Shown: positions 1-10,789, counted from the first letter of the stretch. The stretch is DNA of 64,000 nucleotides from Rhizobium brockwellii (GCF_000769405.2 NZ_CP053439.1:3654001-3718000); one strand, 5' to 3'. The notes: generated by a model from the sequence alone, not told the origin. Numbers and translations: made by a program.

Positions 1-456
1 CTCCATTGAGGCGGAGCGGATGGTTCCAGCGGCGCGGCGCACATTGGAAAGCCGCGCCTGCGCGGCGCTCTTGACGACTTCGCGAATACGCATTGCATCG
101 TCGGAAAGGCTGTCGGCAGCCCCGATCTTCGATTTCAGGATGACGTCGACGGCGCCGGCCTCCAGCGCCTGGAGCAGCGTTTCCGATCCCGCCTCCGTCA
201 GCGACGAGCACATCACGACGGGGATCGGCCGTTGCGACATCAGCTTGCGCAGGAAGGTGATGCCGTCCATGCGCGGCATTTCCACATCGAGCGTGATGAC
301 ATCGGGGATCTCATCCTGCAGCTTCCGCGCTGCCATGAAGGGGTCGGATGCGACCGCCATGATCTCGATATCGGGATCCTGCTCCAGCACATGGGTCAGC
401 GTCTGGCGGATGCTGGCGGAATCGTCGATGATGAGAACGCGAATTTTCTTGGCCAT
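1..456 (-). CDS. cheB: CheB chemotaxis methylesterase, N-terminal part (cut by window edge)
   Basis: CheB removes methyl groups from receptor glutamates and is activated by phosphotransfer from CheA. Only the first 152 codons are in the window. They form a receiver domain: the acidic pair is at D11-D12, the phospho-acceptor is D57 in the stretch [10 protein letters not shown], and the conserved V-V-M-C-S-S-L-T segment follows. After the receiver comes the start of the linker to the esterase domain, whose catalytic residues lie off the left edge. The ATG at 454-456 follows cheR after 61 nt that hold a degenerate palindromic repeat. It is probably the last or near-last gene of the che operon. 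A plain receiver protein cannot be fully excluded, but position after cheR and the SSLT-type sequence favour CheB. Confidence 0.88.
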   Translation of the reverse strand, partial: MAKKIRVLIIDDSASIRQTLTHVLEQDPDIEIMAVASDPFMAARKLQDEIPDVITLDVEMPRMDGITFLRKLMSQRPIPVVMCSSLTEAGSETLLQALEAGAVDVILKSKIGAADSLSDDAMRIREVVKSAAQARLSNVRRAAGTIRSASME

Positions 457-468
457 GAGTGCCCCTAA

Positions 469-517
469 TGCATGCCGTCCAGAAGCGCGCAGCGGTTTTG
501 GGATGACGCGATGCGCT
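469..517. repeat. Degenerate palindromic repeat (family 1-like) between cheR and cheB
   Basis: GCATGCCGTCCAGAAGCGCG then CAGCGGTTTTGGGATGACGC and GATGCGC shares the order of 15844-15892 but with many changes. It ends next to the cheR stop at 518-520. Confidence 0.5.
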
Positions 518-1375
518 TTAGATACGCTGAAACACCGTATTCGAGACCTGCTTCAACGGCAGATCGAAGCCGGTGATCGATTCGGAATGGCCGATGAACA
601 TGTAGCCGCCCTTCGCCAGGCAGGCACAGAGGCGGTTGAGAACCCCAGCCTGAGTCTGCTTGTCGAAGTAGATTAGCACGTTGCGGCAGAAGACGACGTT
701 CATCAACTCGCCGATCGCGTATTTCTCGTCCATCAGGTTCATGCGGGCAAAACCGATCTTGCTGCGCAGTTTCGGCGTAATACGCACCTCCCGCCGACCC
801 GGCTGCTTGGCTGTCAGCACGTATTTGCGCTGCAGATCGCGCGGCACAGGCGCAATCAAATCTTCCGGGTAGATGCCCCGGCGCGCCGTCTGCAGCACAT
901 CGGTGGAAAGGTCGGTCGCCAGAACGCTGTAGGAGACGTCGTTGCGGCCTTCGGCGAATTCCGCCAGCACCATCGCCATCGTGTAGGGTTCCGCTCCCGT
1001 CGAGCAGGCCGAACTCCAGGTGCGGATAGTGCGAACGCCGCTATTGGCGATCGCTGGCAGCGCTACCGTCTGCAGATAGTCGAAATGCTTGGCTTCGCGG
1101 AAGAAGTCGGTCTTATTCGTCGTCACCACGTCGATCAGGTAGACGGTTTCCTGGTCGAGGCCGTCATGATTGAACAGGAAATCGCAATAATCGTCGAAGG
1201 TCGCATGGTTGGTTGCGCGAAGGCGGCGCCTCAACCGTCCTTCGAGCATCGTCAGCTTGGTCGGCGGCATCTTGATGCCGCTATAGTCGTAGATGAACCG
1301 GGCAAGCTTGTCGAAATTGCGCTTGCTGATCCGGTCACCCGGCAATTGGGTTTCCACCGCTGCTGCCATACTCAT
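518..1375 (-). CDS. cheR: CheR chemotaxis protein methyltransferase
   Basis: CheR transfers methyl groups from S-adenosylmethionine to receptor glutamates and so sets adaptation. The protein is 285 residues, normal for the family. Residues about 15-70 form the N-terminal helical domain, [11 protein letters not shown] at 84-94 is the conserved link, and [10 protein letters not shown] at 123-132 is the SAM-binding loop. The segment FCRNVLIYF near the C-terminus is also typical. Two ATGs lie at the start (codons 1 and 3); the upstream GGAG fits either. The gene sits 30 nt after cheW and before cheB, so its target is presumably the three receptors in the same operon. Confidence 0.96.
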   Translation of the reverse strand: MSMAAAVETQLPGDRISKRNFDKLARFIYDYSGIKMPPTKLTMLEGRLRRRLRATNHATFDDYCDFLFNHDGLDQETVYLIDVVTTNKTDFFREAKHFDYLQTVALPAIANSGVRTIRTWSSACSTGAEPYTMAMVLAEFAEGRNDVSYSVLATDLSTDVLQTARRGIYPEDLIAPVPRDLQRKYVLTAKQPGRREVRITPKLRSKIGFARMNLMDEKYAIGELMNVVFCRNVLIYFDKQTQAGVLNRLCACLAKGGYMFIGHSESITGFDLPLKQVSNTVFQRI

Positions 1376-1405
1376 AGAATGCAGTACTCCGAGTTGATGC
1401 GCGGG

Positions 1406-1888
1406 TCAGGCCGCTGATTGCAGTGCCGAGGCGTCCTCGCGCGACAGCAAGCGTGCAAGGTCGATGATGACGACGAAGCCGTTTTCACGGCGAACGACGC
1501 CGGCGATATAGTCCGAGCGCCAGCGCACGCCGATATCGGGCGCCGCCTCGATCTGCTCGCGCCGGAATGGCGTGACCTCGAAGACGCGGTCGGCGACGAG
1601 GCCGAGGGTGAGGAGCCGGTTTTCCATCGGCACGTCGAGGACGAGCACCCGCGTGTGCGGCGTCGGCACGGTCTTCGTCATGCCGAGCTTCAGGCGAAGA
1701 TCGATCGTCGGCACGCCCTGCCCGCGCACGTCGCGCAGGCCGAGCAGATAATCGGGACCATTCGGAATCTTGAAAGCTTCCGCATAGTCGAGGATTTCCC
1801 GTACCACCTCCACCGGCACGGCGAAGATCTCATCGCCGAGGCTGAAGGTCACGAATTGCGCTTCCAGGGATGTCGTGGCCATGATCAT
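1406..1888 (-). CDS. cheW: CheW coupling protein (downstream copy)
   Basis: CheW links receptors to the CheA kinase in the chemotaxis array. The 160-residue product is a single CheW domain of normal length, with the beta-rich pattern [11 protein letters not shown] near the N-terminus and G-L-V-A-D-R-V further on. It starts within the stop codon of the first receptor gene (ATGA overlap), so the two are probably translationally coupled; an alternative ATG lies two codons downstream. This is the second cheW of the operon and differs clearly from the copy next to cheA. That suggests the two may serve different receptors, which is inference. Confidence 0.94.
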   Translation of the reverse strand: MIMATTSLEAQFVTFSLGDEIFAVPVEVVREILDYAEAFKIPNGPDYLLGLRDVRGQGVPTIDLRLKLGMTKTVPTPHTRVLVLDVPMENRLLTLGLVADRVFEVTPFRREQIEAAPDIGVRWRSDYIAGVVRRENGFVVIIDLARLLSREDASALQSAA

Positions 1889-3702
1889 GCGCTTTCCTTG
1901 AATTCGGCGTCCCCATCATCGGGACCACCCATGGAGAGATCGAGAGCGAAGCCTTTCGCCCGCGCCTGCTGGCCGGCGACGCTGTTGGCGGCGGGCTTCT
2001 TGGGCGTAGACTTGCGGCCGGCGGCGAGAGCCGGGCTGCGAACCGTCATCCTGGCGGCCGGCGTGCGGGACTGGCGGTTGCCTGCAGTATCGACCTTAAA
2101 GAATGCGATCGAGGCCTGCAATTCTTCCGCTTGGGTCGCGAGCTCTTCCGAGGTTGCCGACATCTGCTCGGAGGCGCCGGCATTCTGCTGCGTCACCTTG
2201 TCGAGCTGCTGGATCGCTTCGTTGATCTGCGAAGCGCCGACATCCTGTTCGCGGCAGGCCGCGCTGATCTCGGAGACCAGTTCCGCCGTCTTGCGAATAT
2301 CGGGCACCAGCCGGCCAAGCATGTCACCGGCTTCCTGAGCGGCCTTGACCGTATCGCCCGACATAGAGCTGATTTCGGCAGCCGCCGACTGGCTGCGTTC
2401 GGCAAGCTTGCGCACTTCCGAGGCGACGACCGCAAACCCTTTGCCGTGCTCGCCGGCGCGCGCCGCTTCGACGGCGGCGTTGAGGGCGAGAAGGTCAGTC
2501 TGGCGGGCGATTTCCTGGACGATGCCGATCTTCTCGGCAATGGTCCGCATCGCCTGTACGGCGCGCGTCACCGCGTCACCACTGGCTTCCGCGTCCTTGG
2601 CCGACTGACGGGCAATCTTCTCGGTCTGGGCGGCGTTATCGGCATTCTGCTTGATGTTGGCCGCCATCTCTTCCATCGAGGCGGAAGCCTCTTCGGCCGA
2701 AGCCGCCTGTTCGGTGGCGCCCTGCGATACCTGCTCGGAGCTCGAGGACAGTTCCTGGCTGCCGGCCGAAACATTTTCTGCGGCCGCGACCGCATCGGCG
2801 ACGACGCCGCGAAGGCGCTCGACCATCTGTTCGAGCGCAATACCGAGCGTATCCTTCTCCGACAGCGGTTTCGGGGACACCGTCAGGTCGCCATTCGCGA
2901 TCTGGTTGGCAATCGTCGCGGTGCTGCGAAGATTCGCCGTCATCCGGCTCATCGAATGAACGAGATCACGGATTTCGTCATTGCTTTTGTGCTCGATGTT
3001 CTGTTCGAGGTCGCCAATGCTGACGGCATCAGCAAGATTGACGGCACGCTTCAGGCCGCGCGAGATGTTGAGCAGGATCCAGATCGCGGCTGCCGATGAG
3101 AGGATGATCAGGCCGATCGTCATCATGATAAGAAGATTGCGCGACTGGGCATACTGCTCATTCGTGGCTGCATCCGTTTCGGCGACGTTGCCGGTCACCG
3201 TATCGTTCAGTTTGGTCAGGATGCCGAGCAGTTGAGTCGTCACCTGCTGGCCTTCGCCCATCGAAATGACGCCGGCCTGGGCGTTGGATTCGGTGGTGTT
3301 CTGCCTGGCAAGGTCGGCGACATGATCCTGCAGCGCCGTCCACTTGCCGTAGAGTTCGCCGAATTGTGTCATGCCGGACTTGATCTCCGGATCGTCGGAA
3401 GCGGCGAGCCGCCCCTGGAGCGTCGTGATGAGCTCGCGCTGCTGCGAAATCTCGTCGACATAGCCGGTGATCTTGCTAGCGTCAGTATTGATGATCGCAT
3501 CCTTCTCGGCGCGGATGGAGCGCATCACGGCATCGGAGAGATCGCCGGAATCGCGCAGATTGGCGACCGGACCGGCAACCATGACCGAGATGTCGCTGTT
3601 CAGCGACGAGAGATTGTAAATCGAAAGACCGGCCATGGCGCAGGTCAGGAGAACGATGAAACCGAACACCAGGCTCAGTTTGAGTTTGATTGTGAAGCGC
3701 AT
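1885..3702 (-). CDS. Methyl-accepting chemotaxis receptor 1
   Basis: A membrane chemoreceptor of 605 residues. The order is: TM1 about residues 9-30, a periplasmic helical sensor of four-helix-bundle type (about 31-185), TM2 about 190-212, a HAMP region followed by a second HAMP-like segment, then the cytoplasmic methylation and signalling helices. The hairpin tip ([18 protein letters not shown]) sits near residue 410. The C-terminus is a basic Ala/Pro linker followed by a tail, [13 protein letters not shown], ending in ESA, shared with the other two receptors here. I chose the ATG at 3702, matching the M-R-F-T-I-K-L start of the next receptor; the in-frame TTG two codons upstream is less likely. 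The ligand cannot be told from sequence. Confidence 0.95.
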   Translation of the reverse strand: MRFTIKLKLSLVFGFIVLLTCAMAGLSIYNLSSLNSDISVMVAGPVANLRDSGDLSDAVMRSIRAEKDAIINTDASKITGYVDEISQQRELITTLQGRLAASDDPEIKSGMTQFGELYGKWTALQDHVADLARQNTTESNAQAGVISMGEGQQVTTQLLGILTKLNDTVTGNVAETDAATNEQYAQSRNLLIMMTIGLIILSSAAAIWILLNISRGLKRAVNLADAVSIGDLEQNIEHKSNDEIRDLVHSMSRMTANLRSTATIANQIANGDLTVSPKPLSEKDTLGIALEQMVERLRGVVADAVAAAENVSAGSQELSSSSEQVSQGATEQAASAEEASASMEEMAANIKQNADNAAQTEKIARQSAKDAEASGDAVTRAVQAMRTIAEKIGIVQEIARQTDLLALNAAVEAARAGEHGKGFAVVASEVRKLAERSQSAAAEISSMSGDTVKAAQEAGDMLGRLVPDIRKTAELVSEISAACREQDVGASQINEAIQQLDKVTQQNAGASEQMSATSEELATQAEELQASIAFFKVDTAGNRQSRTPAARMTVRSPALAAGRKSTPKKPAANSVAGQQARAKGFALDLSMGGPDDGDAEFKESA

Positions 3703-3897
3703 TTCCAAGTCCCCGTTGGTACCGCAGCGGATATCCCGCCAAATCGCACATCGTGCCGTCGTAAAAACGCTTCATGCGTCACCGGCAAGCCGGCATGACC
3801 AGGTGCGTCCATGCACCGGTTCAATCGAGGAGCCGCTGTCCACCGCGGCCCCAGTTTTTGCACCCCAAAGCTTTATCCGCCTCCCCCGGGATAGCGG

Positions 3898-5820
3898 TTA
3901 CGCGCTTTCGCGGAAATCATCATCAGCCGTATCCGGCCCGCCCATCGACAGGTCGAGGGCAAAGCCCTTCACGCGGGCCTGCTGGCCCGCGACCGTATTG
4001 GCCGGCGCCTTGCCGACCGGTTTGCGCGGTGCGGCCGGAGCCCGACCGCGGGCGGTGAGTTTTACAGCCGGCGCGCGCTCGCGGCGCCCGCCTGCCATAT
4101 CGACCTTGAAGAAGGCGATCGACGTCTGCAGCTCTTCGGCCTGGGAGGCGAGTTCCTCGGAGGTCGCCGACATCTGCTCAGAGGCGCCGGCATTCTGTTG
4201 CGTCACCTTGTCGAGTTGCTGGATCGCTTCGTTGATCTGCGAAGCCCCGATATCCTGTTCGCGGCAGGCCGCGCTGATCTCGGAAACCAGTTCCGCCGTC
4301 TTGCGGATATCCGGCACGAGCCGGCCGAGCATTTCCCCCGCTTCCTGGGCGGCCGTCACGGTATCGGTCGACATGGCGCTGATTTCGGCAGCCGCCGACT
4401 GGCTGCGTTCGGCAAGCTTGCGCACCTCCGAGGCGACCACCGCAAATCCCTTGCCATGTTCCCCTGCACGAGCAGCTTCGACGGCGGCGTTCAAAGCCAG
4501 CAGATCGGTCTGGCGGGCGATTTCCTGGACGATGCCGATCTTCTGGGCGATCGTGCGCATGGCGTCGACAGCACGGGAGACGGCTTCACCGCTGACTTCC
4601 GCATCCTTGGCCGACTGACGGGCGATCTTTTCGGTCTGGGCGGCGTTATCGGCGTTCTGCTTGATGTTGGCCGCCATCTCTTCCATCGAGGCGGAAGCCT
4701 CTTCGGCCGAAGCCGCCTGTTCGGTGGCGCCCTGCGATACCTGCTCGGAGCTTGCCGAAAGTTCCTGGCTGCCGGAAGAGACGTTCTCGGCGGCGGAGAT
4801 CGCATCAGCAACGACGCCACGCAGCCGTTCGACCATCTGTTCGAGCGCGATGCCCAGCGCATCCTTGTCGGAGAGCGGCTTTGGAGACACCGTCAGGTCG
4901 CCGTTTGCGATCTGATCAGCGATGCCGGCGGTGGTCCGCAGGTTGGAGATCATGCTCTGCATCGCGATGCCGAGCGCATCCTTGTCCGAAAGCGGCTTGG
5001 CATCGGTGCTGAGGTCACCTATGGCGATCTGATCGGCAAGTGCTGCCGTGGCACGCAGATTGGCAGTCATCGTATTGACCGTATTGATGAGATCCTTGAT
5101 CTCGTCATTGGTCTTGACATCGACCTTCTGGTTGAGATCGCCGATTGCGACCGCATTTGCGACGGCCGTGATCTTCCTCAAGCCATTGTTGATTCCAAGC
5201 GTGATCCAGAGCGCAGCACCGAGCGCGATGAGCACGGCGATGCCGGAAGCAGTGGTGAGGATCAGCTTCGTTGAGGTGTAGAGATTGGTGTTCGATTGGT
5301 TGGTCGCCTGCATGCCCTTGCGCTGGATCTCGGTAAGCGCGGAGATCGCATCGCCCATGTCGCCGGTCATCGCCCGGAGGTCGCCGAGTGAAAGCGCCAG
5401 CGCGCCGGCCTTGTCGCCCTTGGCGTCAAGCTGCTGCAGCTCGGCGGATTTTTCACGGAATTTCCCGCCGACCGTCCGCAGCTTCTCCCAATGGGGCTTG
5501 CCTTCCGGCAAGGCGATCGCAAGGCCGGCATCGACGGCATCGAACATGACCTGCAGGTTCTGGTCGGCTTCCTTGTAGAAGCCGGCAGCCGCGTCAGGAT
5601 CGGTGGAAAGCAGAGCGTTCTTCTGAGCGCGGATGGCGTTGACTTCGGCAATATTGGCGTTCAGCGCCAGTTCCAGGCGGCGCACAGAGCCATCGATCAT
5701 CTTGCCGCTCGCCTCGTTCAAGGTGCCGAGGCTCAGGCTTCCATAAACCGCGATGCCGATCAGCAGCAGCGTCATGATGCCGAAGGCGAGACCCAGTTTG
5801 AGCTTGATGGTGAATCGCAT
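3898..5820 (-). CDS. Methyl-accepting chemotaxis receptor 2 with extra HAMP repeat
   Basis: Second receptor of the operon, 640 residues. It has TM1 about 10-30, a periplasmic helical domain (about 31-190), TM2 about 190-215, HAMP, then two tandem 39-residue HAMP-like segments that both contain [11 protein letters not shown], then the signalling domain with tip near residue 447. The C-terminal tail matches that of receptors 1 and 3. An AGGGGG ribosome-binding site lies just upstream of the ATG at 5820; the longer reading frame upstream is probably not translated. The 288 nt at 4378-4665 are identical to 6618-6905 in receptor 3, while receptor 1 differs at many synonymous sites. It is separated from receptor 1 by 195 nt without a gene. 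Confidence 0.95.
   Translation of the reverse strand: MRFTIKLKLGLAFGIMTLLLIGIAVYGSLSLGTLNEASGKMIDGSVRRLELALNANIAEVNAIRAQKNALLSTDPDAAAGFYKEADQNLQVMFDAVDAGLAIALPEGKPHWEKLRTVGGKFREKSAELQQLDAKGDKAGALALSLGDLRAMTGDMGDAISALTEIQRKGMQATNQSNTNLYTSTKLILTTASGIAVLIALGAALWITLGINNGLRKITAVANAVAIGDLNQKVDVKTNDEIKDLINTVNTMTANLRATAALADQIAIGDLSTDAKPLSDKDALGIAMQSMISNLRTTAGIADQIANGDLTVSPKPLSDKDALGIALEQMVERLRGVVADAISAAENVSSGSQELSASSEQVSQGATEQAASAEEASASMEEMAANIKQNADNAAQTEKIARQSAKDAEVSGEAVSRAVDAMRTIAQKIGIVQEIARQTDLLALNAAVEAARAGEHGKGFAVVASEVRKLAERSQSAAAEISAMSTDTVTAAQEAGEMLGRLVPDIRKTAELVSEISAACREQDIGASQINEAIQQLDKVTQQNAGASEQMSATSEELASQAEELQTSIAFFKVDMAGGRRERAPAVKLTARGRAPAAPRKPVGKAPANTVAGQQARVKGFALDLSMGGPDTADDDFRESA
4378..4665. 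repeat. 288-nt exact duplicate within receptor 2 (partner at 6618-6905)
   Basis: Base-by-base reading shows no difference from 6618-6905 over 288 nt (offset 2,240). It covers the signalling tip and the adjacent helices of the receptor. Confidence 0.92.
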
Positions 5821-6116
5821 GTGATACCCCCTATTTGCGGTCAAAACGAATGGATAGAGACACGTCCCGTCAGCGGGACGTCGAGCTTGAAAGTGATGTG
5901 TCTGAAAAGGGGGAAAGCGACTACATTCACTTCCCGGCAGCCGGACATCTATCGATCGCAGCGCCAACGCCTACATGCGTTGGGGGATATTCCCCCCTCG
6001 GGCCGCCGGAGCAGCCCGAGGGACCAGTTTGAGGCGAAGGCGCTCAAGCGCTTTCCCCGGGAGAGCTTGGCCTCTTCCTGAAGGAGCGCTTATGCGCTTT
6101 CCCCAGGGGAGCGCGC

Positions 6117-7826
6117 CTATGCGCTCTCCCTGAAATCGTCGTCGCTGGCGTCTGGACCACCCATCGACATATCGAGAGCAAAGCCCTTGAGACGCTGCTG
6201 CTGAGCCGAAACCGTCTGGCCGCGGCCTTGGCTGTAAGCCTGCGGGCCGGGCTTGCGGCCAGCGGCCGGGGCCTTGAGCACCTTGGTCGAAGCCTTTGGC
6301 TGCGCTTTGTGGGCGCCGGACCGTGCGCTGCCTGCCGTATCGACCTTGAAGAAGGCGATTGACGTCTGCAGTTCCTCTGCCTGGGAGGCGAGCTCCTCTG
6401 AGGTTGCCGACATCTGCTCGGAGGCGCCGGCATTCTGCTGCGTCACCTTGTCGAGCTGCTGGATCGCTTCATTGATCTGCGAGGCGCCGATATCCTGTTC
6501 GCGGCAGGCCGCACTGATCTCGGAGACCAGTTCCGCCGTCTTGCGGATATCGGGCACCAGCCGGCCGAGCATATCGCCGGCATCGGCGGCAGCCTTGACG
6601 GTATCGCTCGACATCGAGCTGATTTCGGCAGCCGCCGACTGGCTGCGTTCGGCAAGCTTGCGCACCTCCGAGGCGACCACCGCAAATCCCTTGCCATGTT
6701 CCCCTGCACGAGCAGCTTCGACGGCGGCGTTCAAAGCCAGCAGATCGGTCTGGCGGGCGATTTCCTGGACGATGCCGATCTTCTGGGCGATCGTGCGCAT
6801 GGCGTCGACAGCACGGGAGACGGCTTCACCGCTGACTTCCGCATCCTTGGCCGACTGACGGGCGATCTTTTCGGTCTGGGCGGCGTTATCGGCGTTCTGC
6901 TTGATATTGGCGGCCATCTGCTCCATCGAGGCGGAAGCCTCTTCGGCCGAAGCCGCCTGTTCGGTGGCGCCCTGCGATACCTGCTCGGAGCTCGAGGACA
7001 GTTCCTGGCTGCCCGAAGAGACGTTGTCGGCGGCCGACAGTGCGTCGGCAACGACGCCACGCAGACGTTCGATCATGCTATTGACATTGCCCAGAAGTTC
7101 GCCGATTTCGTCATGGCTGGTGATATCAGCCATCTTCGTCAGATCACCTTCCGACACTTCGCGAACCACAGTGTTGGCCCGGCTGAGGCCTTTGCTGATC
7201 GTGCTGGCGATCCAGAAGGCAGTAATGGCCGCAACCAACAGGGCAACGGCAGCCACCGCCATCATCATCGTGCGTGTGGTCGCATACTGCGCGTCGGCGC
7301 TATCGTCGGCAGCCTTCATGCGCTGCTTTTCAAGTGCCAGGATTTCGCTAAGCGTCGCGTCGATGTCGTTGGCAGCGGCCCGCGCCGCCGTCACGGAGAT
7401 GGTATTTGCGCCTTCGGCATTGCCGGCCTTCACATAGTCGCGGATCTGATCGTCAGCCGCATTGAAGGTCTTCGAAAGTTCGGCGATGCGCGCCCAGCGC
7501 GCCTTGCCTTCTTCCGTTGCCAGCGCCAGCACCTGACCGAAGGCATCGATGAACTCCTTGCGGGCCTGATTGCCTTTCGTGATCGCACCCGCCATTTCGT
7601 CGGCAGTGCGGGCGGTGAGCAGGTTCTTCTGCTGGCGGATAGCCTCGAGCTGGGCAATGTTGATTTGCTGGGCGAGGTCGAGGCGGGCTGCCGGACCGGC
7701 GAGGAGATTGCCAATCGTGTCGTTCAGCGATCCAAGGCTGAAGATGCCGTAGGCAGCGGTGCCCATCAGCATGAGAATGATGAAGGTGAACGCGGTCACC
7801 AGTTTTGTCTTGATTGTCAATCGCAT
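6117..7826 (-). CDS. Methyl-accepting chemotaxis receptor 3
   Basis: First receptor gene after the cheA-proximal cheW, 569 residues. It has TM1 about 9-30, a periplasmic helical sensor (about 31-185) unlike those of its two neighbours, TM2 about 188-210, a single HAMP and a standard signalling domain with tip near residue 369. The tail is a long basic, glycine/alanine-rich linker followed by the shared [13 protein letters not shown] segment and final ESA. The ATG at 7826 (M-R-L-T-I-K-T-K) matches the starts of the other receptors and has a GGGGTT upstream. Different sensor domains on near-identical signalling halves suggest duplication with sensor divergence. Confidence 0.95.
   Translation of the reverse strand: MRLTIKTKLVTAFTFIILMLMGTAAYGIFSLGSLNDTIGNLLAGPAARLDLAQQINIAQLEAIRQQKNLLTARTADEMAGAITKGNQARKEFIDAFGQVLALATEEGKARWARIAELSKTFNAADDQIRDYVKAGNAEGANTISVTAARAAANDIDATLSEILALEKQRMKAADDSADAQYATTRTMMMAVAAVALLVAAITAFWIASTISKGLSRANTVVREVSEGDLTKMADITSHDEIGELLGNVNSMIERLRGVVADALSAADNVSSGSQELSSSSEQVSQGATEQAASAEEASASMEQMAANIKQNADNAAQTEKIARQSAKDAEVSGEAVSRAVDAMRTIAQKIGIVQEIARQTDLLALNAAVEAARAGEHGKGFAVVASEVRKLAERSQSAAAEISSMSSDTVKAAADAGDMLGRLVPDIRKTAELVSEISAACREQDIGASQINEAIQQLDKVTQQNAGASEQMSATSEELASQAEELQTSIAFFKVDTAGSARSGAHKAQPKASTKVLKAPAAGRKPGPQAYSQGRGQTVSAQQQRLKGFALDMSMGGPDASDDDFRESA
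6618..6905. repeat. 288-nt exact duplicate within receptor 3 (partner at 4378-4665)
   Basis: Identical to 4378-4665. Flanking sequence on both sides differs between the two genes, so the identity is a bounded tract. Confidence 0.92.
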
Positions 7827-7857
7827 CGGTCTAACCCCAACTTTAACGCAGCCGACA

Positions 7858-8370
7858 TCAGCTGACGGCTCCCGCCGCATCGTGCCTCGATGAAAAGATC
7901 GCCTGCAGATTGGGGAGAATGATGAATTCTCCGCCCCTCTTCACCAGGCAGTTGATGTAATCGGCGCGCCAGCGCATGCCGATGCTCGGCGGCGCCTCGC
8001 TCGCGGACTTTGCAAGTGTCGTCACTTCGTTCACCTTGTCGGTTCTGAGGCCGACGAGCGTCTGCTCGCCCTGCAGGTCGATCTCGATGACGATGATGCG
8101 GCTGTCGATCGTCGCCTCTGCTGCTTCCATCCCGAAGGCGAGACGCAGATCGGCGAGTGGAATGACCTTGCCGCGGAAGTTGATGACGCTGGCGACGAAG
8201 GGCTGGCTGCCCGGCACCGCGGTCTCAGGAAGCAGGTCGAGGATTTCCTGGACGATGACCGCTTCCAGCGCGAAGGTTTCGCCATTGAGATCAAAGGTCA
8301 GGACCTCGACTTCCTCGGCATAGCTCCAGTGATTGTCGAATCGTTCGGCTGTTGCTGCTGCTGCACTCAT
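7858..8370 (-). CDS. cheW: CheW coupling protein (cheA-proximal copy)
   Basis: A 170-residue single-domain CheW with a short N-terminal extension of about 20 residues. The core pattern [13 protein letters not shown] is followed by the usual [15 protein letters not shown], a strong CheW signature. It overlaps the end of cheA by 4 nt (ATGA), so it is coupled to the kinase, and the first receptor follows after 31 nt. Its likely job is to build the CheA-CheW-receptor core unit. It is one of two cheW genes in this operon. Confidence 0.96.
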   Translation of the reverse strand: MSAAAATAERFDNHWSYAEEVEVLTFDLNGETFALEAVIVQEILDLLPETAVPGSQPFVASVINFRGKVIPLADLRLAFGMEAAEATIDSRIIVIEIDLQGEQTLVGLRTDKVNEVTTLAKSASEAPPSIGMRWRADYINCLVKRGGEFIILPNLQAIFSSRHDAAGAVS

Positions 8371-10424
8371 CCTGCTACACGCAATTGCGCCTCCTGTTGC
8401 TGACCCGCGGCAACCAGGTGCCCGACGTCGAGAATGAGAGCGACGCTGCCGTCGCCGAGAATGGTGGCGCCCGAGAAGGTCGCGACGTTATTGTGCAATT
8501 TCGACATCGACTTGATGACCGTCTGGTGGTCGCCGATGATCTGGTCGACGACGAGGCCGACGCGCTCCGTGCCGGTCGAGATGACGACGACCTTCTGATG
8601 CACGTCGGGCTTGGTGCCGGTGCGGAAGAGGTCGCGCAGACGCAGGAACGGCACCAGGCTGTCGCGCAGCGAGATGAAGCTGCGGCCGCGCGAGCGGAGA
8701 TCTTCCTCGAGCGACAGTTCGAGGCATTCCTCGACCGCCGAGAGCGGGATGACGTAACGGCCGGAGCCGACGCGCACCAGCAGGCCGTCGATGATGGCGA
8801 GCGTCAGCGGGATGCGCAGCGACACTTCCGAACCCTGTCCCGGCACGCTGACGATGTCGATTGCGCCGCGGAGCGCTTCGACCGTCTTCTTGACCACGTC
8901 CATGCCGACGCCGCGGCCGGACAGATTGGTGATCGCTGCTGCCGTCGAGAAGCCGGGGGCGAAGATCAGCTGCAGCAGCTCGGAGTCCGAAAGCGGCTGG
9001 CCGGGCTGAATAAGGCCGGAGGATTCGGCCTTGGCGCGAACCCGCTCACGATTGATGCCGCGGCCGTCATCCTTGATCGAGATGATCACTTCGCCGCCGG
9101 CCTGGCGGGCCGAAAGCGTCACCGTGCCGGCTTCGGTCTTGCCGGAGGCAAGGCGGTCGGCGGGCGTTTCGAGGCCGTGATCGATCGAGTTGCGCACCAG
9201 ATGCACAAGCGGATCGGCCAGACGCTCGATCACGGTTTTGTCGACTTCGGTGCTCTCACCCTCCGTCACCAGTTCGATCACCTTGCCGGTCTCGCGGGCG
9301 AGATCGTGAACGAGGCGACGAAAACGGGAGAACAGGGTGGCGACCGGCACCATGCGCAGCACCATCATCGTGTCGCGCAATTCGCCGGAGAGGCGTTCGA
9401 TTTCTTCCGAGACGGAGCGCAGCGCGATATCGGCGCTGGCACTGGCCAGCTGGCTGAGGCGCGATTGCGCGATGACGAGCTCTCCGACGCGGTCCATCAG
9501 CTCATCGAGACGTTCGGCCGGAACGCGGACATTCTCGGCCGCCTTCGCCTGGCTGACGGCGGTGGGCGCCTCGCGCTTGGCCGGAACCGCCTCGACAGGG
9601 CGGAATTCCGGGACGGCGGTCGGCGAAGCGGGCGCCGCCGATACCGCGGCGACAGCGGCAGGTGCAGCCTTTTCCTCGACCGGAGCGGCAGTTGCCGCTG
9701 CCTGCCCGCCGATCTCCTCGACGCTGAGTTCCATATCGTCGAGCACGAAGATGAAGACGTCATCGATCGCCGAGCGGTCCTGCTCGCTGGTCAGCGTCAC
9801 GTCCCAGGAAATGTGGAGTTCCGTCGGAGCCAGCGCGTCGAGGGGCGGAATGGCCGAGGTGTTGGCGCGCACGGTGCATTCGCCGAGATCGCGCAGCTCG
9901 TCCAGCAGGCCGAGCGGGTTGGTGCCGTTGGCCATCGAATTGGCGGGCAGGCTGAAGCGGATGCGCCAGCTGTTCTTCTTCTTCGCCGCTGCCTCGCGCA
10001 CGGCTGCGGGTGCGGCAACAGCGGCAGACGCTGCTGCTGGCGCCGCTTCCTTGCCGCCGACGGCAGCTTGCAGCTGAGCCAGAAGCTTATGCCCGGTATC
10101 GCCGTGATCGGCGTCCGGCTGGTCGACCAGGGCCCGCATATGGTCCTGGGCGGCGAGAACGGCGGCGACGAGTTCGCTGGTCGCCGCGACCTCGCCCTTG
10201 CGGACGCGGTCGAAGGCTGTTTCGCAATGATGGGTGAAGGCGGCGAGCGCCTCGAAACCAAACATCGCGCCGGAGCCCTTGAGCGTGTGGAGCCCGCGGA
10301 ACACGGCGTCGACGAGATCCCTGTTGTCGAGCTGGTGGGTCAGGTCGAGAAGACCGGCCTCGATCGCTTCGAGGCATTCGGCGGCCTCCGTGCGGAATAC
10401 GGCGACGGGATCCAGCGTGCTCAT
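8367..10424 (-). CDS. cheA: CheA chemotaxis histidine kinase
   Basis: CheA autophosphorylates and passes phosphate to CheY and CheB. The 685-residue protein has all expected parts. P1 carries the phospho-histidine H46 in GLHTLKGSG. An Ala/Pro linker precedes a P2-like segment (about 150-235), followed by a second Ala/Pro linker. P3 dimerisation begins with RVPAERLDELMDRVGELV. P4 has an N-box with LVRNSIDHGLE near residues 405-415, the G1 box DDGRGI and the G2 box GRGVGMD near 503-509. A C-terminal P5 CheW-like domain completes it. It overlaps cheY and cheW by 4 nt each. The kinase looks catalytically complete. Confidence 0.98.
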   Translation of the reverse strand: MSTLDPVAVFRTEAAECLEAIEAGLLDLTHQLDNRDLVDAVFRGLHTLKGSGAMFGFEALAAFTHHCETAFDRVRKGEVAATSELVAAVLAAQDHMRALVDQPDADHGDTGHKLLAQLQAAVGGKEAAPAAASAAVAAPAAVREAAAKKKNSWRIRFSLPANSMANGTNPLGLLDELRDLGECTVRANTSAIPPLDALAPTELHISWDVTLTSEQDRSAIDDVFIFVLDDMELSVEEIGGQAAATAAPVEEKAAPAAVAAVSAAPASPTAVPEFRPVEAVPAKREAPTAVSQAKAAENVRVPAERLDELMDRVGELVIAQSRLSQLASASADIALRSVSEEIERLSGELRDTMMVLRMVPVATLFSRFRRLVHDLARETGKVIELVTEGESTEVDKTVIERLADPLVHLVRNSIDHGLETPADRLASGKTEAGTVTLSARQAGGEVIISIKDDGRGINRERVRAKAESSGLIQPGQPLSDSELLQLIFAPGFSTAAAITNLSGRGVGMDVVKKTVEALRGAIDIVSVPGQGSEVSLRIPLTLAIIDGLLVRVGSGRYVIPLSAVEECLELSLEEDLRSRGRSFISLRDSLVPFLRLRDLFRTGTKPDVHQKVVVISTGTERVGLVVDQIIGDHQTVIKSMSKLHNNVATFSGATILGDGSVALILDVGHLVAAGQQQEAQLRVAG

Positions 10425-10789
10425 CGTCCGAGAACCTTCTTCACGATCTTCACCAGGCTTTCCGGGTCGAACGGCTTGGTCAACCAGCCCGTCGCGCCGG
10501 CGGCCTTGGCGCGCGCCTTGAGATCGGCGTCCGATTCCGTCGTCAAGAAGATGATCGGAACGCCGGCCTGCGCCGGCAGCTTGCGCAGTTCCTCGATCAT
10601 CGTCAGCCCGTCCATGACAGGCATGTTGAGATCGGTCACGATCAGATCGAAGCTGCTGCCCTTGGCTGTCGCGAGGCCCTCTGCCCCGTTGACCGCCTCG
10701 GTGACGCTATAGCCGGCATTGGTCAGCGTGACCTTGGTGGTCAGACGAATGCTGGCGGAATCATCGACAGTCAGGATACTTGCACTCAT
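10421..10789 (-). CDS. cheY: CheY-type single-domain response regulator
   Basis: A 122-residue receiver domain that takes phosphate from CheA. D9-D10 form the acidic pocket, D53 in VTDLNMPVMDG is the phospho-acceptor, the T-T motif is near residue 83 and K105 in LTKPF is the invariant lysine. The D-L-N-M-P form with asparagine is seen in many CheY proteins. It overlaps both the STAS gene upstream and cheA downstream by 4 nt. No cheZ, cheC or cheX is visible in the window to dephosphorylate it. It may act on a flagellar motor or on another output; the sequence does not decide this. Confidence 0.97.
   Translation of the reverse strand: MSASILTVDDSASIRLTTKVTLTNAGYSVTEAVNGAEGLATAKGSSFDLIVTDLNMPVMDGLTMIEELRKLPAQAGVPIIFLTTESDADLKARAKAAGATGWLTKPFDPESLVKIVKKVLGR

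Noticed and set aside
5821..5967. N-terminal extension of receptor 2 by 49 codons
   Set aside because: The downstream ATG has AGGGGG just before it and starts with M-R-F-T-I-K-L like receptor 1; the extension has no membrane segment and would bury the signal.
8352..10712. Plus-strand open frame of 786 codons opposite cheA
   Set aside because: Shadow of cheA and cheY; cheA has all kinase motifs on the minus strand, and this translation is Arg/Asp/Gly-rich with no recognisable domain.
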